Below are positions 50,301 to 59,300 of a stretch of 64,000 nucleotides of DNA, one piece after another. A program made the position numbers and the translations under genes. The stretch covers positions 3,224,001-3,288,000 of the forward strand of contig NZ_CP020562.1 of NCBI RefSeq assembly GCF_002082565.1, given 5' to 3'. The number at the start of each line of letters is the position of its first letter. The first letter of the stretch is position 1. The notes below the pieces were generated by a model. The model was not told the origin of the DNA and searched no databases. It worked only from the letters and a program-made list of their open reading frames with translations. This DNA comes from Halomonas sp. GT (GTDB lineage: Bacteria; Pseudomonadota; Gammaproteobacteria; Pseudomonadales; Halomonadaceae).

Positions 50301-53300
50301 GGCATCGGGGGCAGCGGCAGTCACATCCACCGCACCGGAACCGGCACTCACCGATGCGCCATCGGCATTCACGGTGTAGACCGCCTGACCATCCGCACCG
50401 GTGGTTTGGTCAACACTGGCGACGTTGGTGCCGGCTTCAACTTCGGTTCGGGAAGCCGCGGCGGCGCCTTCTAATTGGCTGAGGTTAACCGCATCGTTGG
50501 CATCTACCCCATCAGCAAGGTTACTGATGGTGGTGGCGTTCATATCAATGCCGCCACCGGTCAGCGTGGGGCCGCCGGTAATCGCCAGGCTGTCGCTGTT
50601 GATACTGGTGAAAGTGACATCATTCGCGGTGGCGATTTTGATGCCACCCGCGTCATCGCTAAGCACGATGTTGTCGCCGGTGACGAAGTTGGCAACGTTG
50701 TCATTCTCATCCAGCGTCTTAACCTCGGCACCGTCGATCTGGGTGACGACGGTCTGGAGCGCGGAGTCGGCCAGTTCCAAACTGTCTTTACTGGCTTGGC
50801 TGAGATCCACTGTATAGTCGGTGACGTTATCGGCATCGGGGGCAGCGGCAGTCACATCCAACGCACCGGAACCGGCACTCACCGATGCGCCATCGGCATT
50901 CACGGTGTAGACCGCCTGACCATCCGCACCGGTGGTTTGGTCAACGCTGGCGACGTTGGTGCCTGCTTCAACTTCCGTCTTCGACGCCGCAGCAGCGCCT
51001 TCCAACTGGCTGAGGTTCACTGCGTCGTTAGCATTCACCCCATCAGCCAAGTTGCTGATAGTGGTGTTGTTCATATCAATGCCGCCTCCGGTCAGCGTGG
51101 GGCCGCCGGTAATCGCCAGGCTGTCGCTGTTGATGCTGGTGAAAGTGACATCATCCGCGGTGGCGATCTTGATGCCGCCTGCGTCATCGGTCAGCACGAT
51201 GTTGTCGCCGGTGACGAAGTTGGCGACGTTATCGTTCTCGTCTAGGGTTTTAACCTCGGTGCCATCAATCTGAGTGACCACGGTTTGTAATGCGGAGTCG
51301 GCCAGCAGCAGGCTGTCTTGGGTGTCTTGGCTGAGCGCGACTTCATAGTCGGTGACGTTGTCACCATCCGGGCCGGCAGCGACCACATCAACACCCGTGC
51401 CTGCAGAGACCGATGCGCCGTCGGCATTCACGGTGTAGATAGCCTGACCATCCGCGCCGGTGGCTTGGTCAACGCTGGCGACGTTGGTGCCGGCTTCAAC
51501 CTCGGTTTTTGAGGCGGCGGCAGCGCCTTCCAGCTGGCTGAGGTTCACTGCGTCGTTGGCATCTACCCCATCAGCCAAGTTGCTGATAGTGGTGTTGTTC
51601 ATATCAATGCCGCCACCGGTCAGCGTGGGGCCGCCGGTGATGGCGAGGCTGTCGCTGTTGATGCTAGTGAAAGTGACATCATTCGCGGTGGCGATCTTGA
51701 TGCCGCCTGCGTCATCGGTCAGCACGATGTTGTCACCGGTGACGAAGTTGGCGACATTATCGTTCTCGTCGAGGGTTTTAACCTCGGTGCCGTCGATCTG
51801 TGTGACCACGGTCTGGAGTGCGGAGTCGGCCAGCAGCAGGCTGTCTTGGGTGTCTTGGCTGAGCGCGACTTCATAGTCGGTGACGTTGTCACCATCCGGG
51901 CCGGCAGCGACCACATCAACACCAGTGCCTGCAGAGACCGATGCGCCGTCGGCATTGACGGTGTAGATAGCCTGGCCATCCGCGCCGGTGGTTTGGTCAA
52001 CACTGGCGACGTTGGTGCCTGCTTCAACTTCGGTTCGGGAAGCCGCGGCCGCGCCTTCTAATTGGCTGAGGTTAACGGCGTCGTTGGCATTCACCCCATC
52101 AGCCAAGTTGCTGATGGTGGTGTTGTTCATATCAATGCCGCCACCGGTCAGCGTGGGGCCGCCGTTGATGGCGAGGCTGTCACTGTTAATGCTGGTGAAG
52201 ATGACATCCTCGGCGGTGGCGATCTTAATGCCGCCTGCGTCATCGGTCAGCACGATGTTGTCGCCGGTGACGAAGTTGGCGACGTTGTCATTCTCATCCA
52301 GCGTCTTAACCTCGGTGCCATCAATCTGTGTGACCACGGTCTGGACCGCGGAGTCGGCCAGCAGCAGGCTGTCTTGGGTGTCTTGGTTGAGCGCGACCTC
52401 AAAATCGGTGACGTTGTTGGTATCTGGGCCTGCTGCAACCACATCAACACCCGTGCCTGCAGAGACACTCGCGCCATCGGCATTCACAGTGTAAATAGCC
52501 TGGCCATCCGCACCGGTGGTTTGGTCAACGCTGGCGATATTCGTGCCGCCGGTGACTTCAGTTCTTGAAGCTGCGGCGCTGCTCTCCAACTGGCTAACGT
52601 TGACGGCGTCGTTGGCATCTACCCCATCAGCAAGATTACTGATGGTGGTGGCGTTCATATCAATGCCGCCACCGGTCAGCGTGGGGCCGCCGGTGATGGC
52701 GAGGCTGTCGCTGTTGATGCTGGTGAAAGTGACATCATCCGCAGTGGCGATCTTGATGCCGCCCGCGTCATCGCTGAGTACGATATTGTCGCCGGTGACG
52801 AAGTTGGCGACGTTATCGTTCTCGTCGAGGGTTTTAACCTCGGTGCCGTCGATCTGAGTGACCACGGTTTGTAAGGCGGAGTCGGCCAGTTCCAAACTGT
52901 CTTTACTGGCTTGGCTGAGATCCACCGCGTAGTCGGTGACGTTATCGGCATCGGGGGCGGCGGCAGTCACATCCATTGCACCGGAACCGGCACTCACCGA
53001 TGCGCCGTCGGCATTCACGGTATAGATCGCCTGACCATCCGCGCCGGGGGTTTGGTCAACACTGGCGATATTCGTACCGCCGGCGACTTCCGTCTTCGAC
53101 GCCGCGGCTGCGCCTTCTAGCTGGCTGAGGTTAACCGCATCGTTGGCATCTACCCCATCAGCAAGATTACTGATGGTGGTGGCGTTCATATCAATGCCGC
53201 CACCGGTCAGCGTGGGGCCGCCGGTGATGGCTACTTCTTCAAGACCTGTTAGGTTCTTGGCCAGCTTGATTTCAAGCGTATCATCTCCATTAGCAACAAC

Positions 53301-56300
53301 ACCGATATTGTTGTCGGTCAGGTCAGTAGCACCGCCAATGATATTGAGCGTCTCGCCCAGTTTGCGATCCACGTCGTTCGGAGCACCGGCGTTATCTCCG
53401 GCAAAAGTTAGCGGAGTAGTGGCTTGCGCATTGACTGCTTTCAGCTGCGCTACGTTAACGGCATCACTATCAGTAGTACCTGCCGCAACACCAGTTATCT
53501 GACGATATAAACCGTTGCCTTCATCGCCAACCGCCACAGCACCATACGTTGATTTGGTAGCCGCAATATCTAGATCATTATCATCCGAGACACCCGTCAG
53601 CGGGTTATAACCGGAAATACCCGCTCCAGTGTTGGCGTTGGAGGCGGTACCAATGGCAACACCACCCTCTTCGCTAACATTTGCAAAGTTACCAAGCACA
53701 AAAGCGTTATCTTGATCGATATTATTAGCCGCACCGATCACTGAGGAGAGATCACCACTAACAGTATTTTGGTGGCCGATAGCCGTTGACACCTGGCCAG
53801 AAACTTCATTTCGGTAACCGATTGCACGCGAGAAACCACCCCCGGTGACTTTGTTTTCAAACCCCATTGCAACGGACGTTCGTCCTTCCACTTGGTTACC
53901 AATGCCAAATGCGGTTGAGTTCTCATTAGAAATATTGTTCTGGTAACCAAAAGCTGATGAGAATCGGCCGGAGACTTCGTTACGCTGCCCAATTACCGTT
54001 GTATTTTGTGCCTGCAACTTGTTTTCGCGGCCAATGGCAATAGCGGTAAATGAGTCTTCTGGTGTGCCTGCACCCAAGGTGTTATTGCCACCTATAGCAA
54101 CCTGATAGTCACTATTTGTCGTGTTATTCACGCCTAAAGCAACTGAGTTAGTTCCCTCCGCTGTGTTTCCGGTACCCACTGAGGTCGCGTTATCGGCAGA
54201 TGCTGAGTTACTGCTACCAATTGCTGTAGTGTTATCGGCAGATGCGGTATTTCTATCCCCTACGGCTGTTGCAAAATTGCCCTCGGCCAGGGCATTAGTA
54301 CCGGCTGCCAGAGCATTAATTCCAGAGGCACCATCATTTTCGTAGTTGCTCTGGGCGGTGCCGGCATCATTTACGCTGTAGTAACGGGTACGATTTTCGT
54401 TGAAATAATCCAGATTAAGGGCGTCGCCACCGTTTACTGGCGCGCCAACGTTGGTGATAGTGTCACCGCCCATATCAATGCCGTCGCTGTTCAACGTTGG
54501 GCCGCCGGTGATGGCGAGGCTGTCGCTGTTGATGCTGGTGAAAGTGACATCATCCGCGGTGGCGATCTTGATGCCGCCTGCGTCATCGGTCAGCACGATG
54601 TTGTCGCCGGTGACGAAGTTGGCGACGTTATCGTTCTCGTCTAGGGTTTTAACCTCGGTGCCATCAATCTGAGTGACCACGGTTTGTAATGCGGAGTCGG
54701 CCAGCAGCAGGCTGTCTTGGGTGTCTTGGCTGAGCGCGACTTCATAGTCGGTGACGTTGTCACCATCCGGGCCGGCAGCGACCACATCAACACCCGTGCC
54801 TGCAGAGACCGATGCGCCGTCGGCATTCACGGTGTAGATAGCCTGACCATCCGCGCCGGTGGCTTGGTCAACGCTGGCGACGTTGGTGCCGGCTTCAACC
54901 TCGGTTTTTGAGGCGGCGGCAGCGCCTTCCAGCTGGCTGAGGTTCACTGCGTCGTTGGCATCTACCCCATCAGCCAAGTTGCTGATAGTGGTGTTGTTCA
55001 TATCAATGCCGCCACCGGTCAGCGTGGGGCCGCCGGTGATGGCGAGGCTGTCGCTGTTGATGCTAGTGAAAGTGACATCATTCGCGGTGGCGATCTTGAT
55101 GCCGCCTGCGTCATCGGTCAGCACGATGTTGTCACCGGTGACGAAGTTGGCGACATTATCGTTCTCGTCGAGGGTTTTAACCTCGGTGCCGTCGATCTGT
55201 GTGACCACGGTCTGGAGTGCGGAGTCGGCCAGCAGCAGGCTGTCTTGGGTGTCTTGGCTGAGCGCGACTTCATAGTCGGTGACGTTGTCACCATCCGGGC
55301 CGGCAGCGACCACATCAACACCAGTGCCTGCAGAGACCGATGCGCCGTCGGCATTGACGGTGTAGATAGCCTGGCCATCCGCGCCGGTGGTTTGGTCAAC
55401 GCTGGCGATATTCGTGCCGCCGGTGACTTCAGTTCTTGAAGCTGCGGCGCTGCTCTCCAACTGGCTAACGTTAACGGCGTCGTTGGCATTCACCCCATCA
55501 GCCAAGTTGCTGATGGTGGTGTTGTTCATATCAATGCCGCCACCGGTCAGCGTGGGGCCGCCGTTGATGGCGAGGCTGTCACTGTTAATGCTGGTGAAGA
55601 TGACATCCTCGGCGGTGGCGATCTTAATGCCGCCTGCGTCATCGGTCAGCACGATGTTGTCGCCGGTGACGAAGTTGGCGACGTTGTCATTCTCATCCAG
55701 CGTCTTAACCTCGGTGCCATCAATCTGTGTGACCACGGTCTGGACCGCGGAGTCGGCCAGTTCCAAACTGTCTTTACTGGCTTGGCTGAGATCCACTGCA
55801 TAGTCGGTGACGTTATTGGCATCGGGGGCAGCGGCAGTCACATCCACCGCACCGGAACCGGCACTCACCGATGCGCCATCGGCATTGACGGTGTAGATAG
55901 CCTGGCCATCCGCGCCGGTGGTTTGGTCAACACTGGCGACGTTGGTGCCTGCTTCAACTTCGGTTCGGGAAGCCGCGGCCGCGCCTTCTAATTGGCTGAA
56001 GTTAACGGCGTCGTTGGCATTCACCCCATCAGCCAAGTTGCTGATGGTGGTGGCGTTCATATCGATACCGCCACCGGTCAGCGTGGGGCCGCCGGTGATG
56101 GCGAGGCTGTCGCTGTTGATGCTGGTGAAAGTGACATCATCCGCAGTGGCGATCTTGATGCCACCCGCGTCATCGGTCAGCACGATATTGTCACCGGTGA
56201 CGAAGTTGGCGACATTATCGTTCTCGTCGAGGGTTTTAACCTCGGTGCCATCAATCTGAGTAACGACGGTTTGTAGCGCGGAGTCGGCCAGTTCCAAACT

Positions 56301-59300
56301 GTCTTTACTGGCTTGACTGAGATCCACCGCGTAGTCGGTGACGTTATCGGCATCGGGGGCGGCGGCAGTCACATCCACCGCACCGGAACCGGCACTCACC
56401 GATGCGCCCTCGGCATTGACGGTGTAGATAGCCTGGCCATCCGCGCCGGTGGTTTGGTCAACACTGGCGACGTTGGTGCCGGCTTCAACTTCGGTTCGGG
56501 AAGCCGCGGCAGCGCCTTCTAATTGGCTGAGGTTAACCGCGTCATTGGCGTTAACACCATCGGCGAGGTTGCTGATGGTGGTGTTGTTCATATCGATACC
56601 GCCACCGGTCAGCGTGGGGCCGCCGGTGATGGCGAGGCTGTCGCTGTTGATGCTGGTGAAAGTGACATCATCCGCAGTGGCGATCTTGATGCCGCCCGCG
56701 TCATCGCTGAGTACGATATTGTCGCCGGTGACGAAGTTGGCGACGTTATCGTTCTCATCGAGGGTTTTAACCTCGGTGCCATCAATCTGAGTGACCACGG
56801 TTTGTAATGCGGAGTCGGCCAGCAGCAGGCTGTCTTGGGTGTCTTGGCTGAGCGCGACTTCATAGTCGGTGACGTTGTCACCATCCGGGCCGGCAGCGAC
56901 CACATCAACACCCGTGCCTGCAGAGACCGATGCGCCGTCGGCATTCACGGTGTAGATAGCCTGACCATCCGCGCCGGTGGCTTGGTCAACGCTGGCGACG
57001 TTGGTGCCGGCTTCAACCTCGGTTTTTGAGGCGGCGGCAGCGCCTTCCAGCTGGCTGAGGTTCACTGCGTCGTTGGCATCTACCCCATCAGCCAAGTTGC
57101 TGATAGTGGTGTTGTTCATATCAATGCCGCCACCGGTCAGCGTGGGGCCGCCGGTGATGGCGAGGCTGTCGCTGTTGATGCTAGTGAAAGTGACATCATT
57201 CGCGGTGGCGATCTTGATGCCGCCTGCGTCATCGGTCAGCACGATGTTGTCACCGGTGACGAAGTTGGCGACATTATCGTTCTCGTCGAGGGTTTTAACC
57301 TCGGTGCCGTCGATCTGTGTGACCACGGTCTGGAGTGCGGAGTCGGCCAGCAGCAGGCTGTCTTGGGTGTCTTGGCTGAGCGCGACTTCATAGTCGGTGA
57401 CGTTGTCACCATCCGGGCCGGCAGCGACCACATCAACACCAGTGCCTGCAGAGACCGATGCGCCGTCGGCATTGACGGTGTAGATAGCCTGGCCATCCGC
57501 GCCGGTGGTTTGGTCAACGCTGGCGACGTTGGTGCCTGCTTCAACTTCGGTTCGGGAAGCCGCGGCCGCGCCTTCTAATTGGCTGAGGTTAACGGCGTCG
57601 TTGGCATTCACCCCATCAGCCAAGTTGCTGATGGTGGTGTTGTTCATATCAATGCCGCCACCGGTCAGCGTGGGGCCGCCGTTGATGGCGAGGCTGTCAC
57701 TGTTAATGCTGGTGAAGATGACATCCTCGGCGGTGGCGATCTTAATGCCGCCTGCGTCATCGGTCAGCACGATGTTGTCGCCGGTGACGAAGTTGGCGAC
57801 GTTGTCATTCTCATCCAGCGTCTTAACCTCGGTGCCATCAATCTGTGTGACCACGGTCTGGACCGCGGAGTCGGCCAGTTCCAAACTGTCTTTACTGGCT
57901 TGGCTGAGATCCACTGCATAGTCGGTGACGTTATTGGCATCGGGGGCAGCGGCAGTCACATCCACCGCACCGGAACCGGCACTCACCGATGCGCCATCGG
58001 CATTGACGGTGTAGATAGCCTGGCCATCCGCGCCGGTGGTTTGGTCAACACTGGCGACGTTGGTGCCTGCTTCAACTTCGGTTCGGGAAGCCGCGGCCGC
58101 GCCTTCTAATTGGCTGAAGTTAACGGCGTCGTTGGCATTCACCCCATCAGCCAAGTTGCTGATGGTGGTGGCGTTCATATCGATACCGCCACCGGTCAGC
58201 GTGGGGCCGCCGGTGATGGCGAGGCTGTCGCTGTTGATGCTGGTGAAAGTGACATCATCCGCAGTGGCGATCTTGATGCCACCCGCGTCATCGGTCAGCA
58301 CGATATTGTCACCGGTGACGAAGTTGGCGACATTATCGTTCTCGTCGAGGGTTTTAACCTCGGTGCCATCAATCTGAGTAACGACGGTTTGTAGCGCGGA
58401 GTCGGCCAGTTCCAAACTGTCTTTACTGGCTTGACTGAGATCCACCGCGTAGTCGGTGACGTTATCGGCATCGGGGGCGGCGGCAGTCACATCCACCGCA
58501 CCGGAACCGGCACTCACCGATGCGCCCTCGGCATTGACGGTGTAGATAGCCTGGCCGTCGGCGCCGGTGGTTTGGTCAACGCTGGCGACGTTGGTGCCTG
58601 CTTCAACTTCCGTCTTCGACGCCGCAGCAGCGCCTTCCAACTGGCTGAGGTTCACTGCGTCGTTAGCATTCACCCCATCAGCCAGATTGCTAATGGTGGT
58701 GGCGTTCATATCAATGCCGCCACCGGTCAGCGTGGGGCCGCCGGTGATGGCGAGGCTGTCGCTGTTGATGCTGGTGAAAGTGACATCATCCGCAGTGGCG
58801 ATCTTGATGCCGCCCGCGTCATCGCTGAGTACGATATTGTCGCCGGTGACGAAGTTGGCGACGTTATCGTTCTCATCGAGGGTTTTAACCTCAGTGCCAT
58901 CAATCTGAGTAACGACGGTCTGGAGCGCGGAGTCGGCCAGCAGCAGGCTGTCTTGGGTGTCTTGGTTGAGCGCGACTTCATAGTCGGTGACGTTGTCACC
59001 ATCCGGGCCTGCAGCAACCACATCAACGCCAGCACCCGCAGTGACACTCGCCCCATCGGCATTCACAGTGTAAATAGCCTGGCCATCCGCACCGGTGGTT
59101 TGGTCAACGCTGGCGATATTCGTGCCGCCGGTGACTTCAGTTCTTGAAGCTGCGGCGCTGCTCTCCAACTGGCTAACGTTGACGGCGTCGTTGGCATCTA
59201 CCCCATCAGCAAGATTACTGATGGTGGTGGCGTTCATATCAATGCCGCCTCCGGTCAGCGTGGGGCCGCCGGTGATGGCGAGGCTGTCGCTGTTAATGCT

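Noticed and set aside
30919-59147. Many plus-strand open frames of 100-256 codons opposite the adhesin repeats
   Set aside because: They recur once per module as antisense shadows of the repetitive coding strand, have skewed composition and no consistent ribosome-binding sites.
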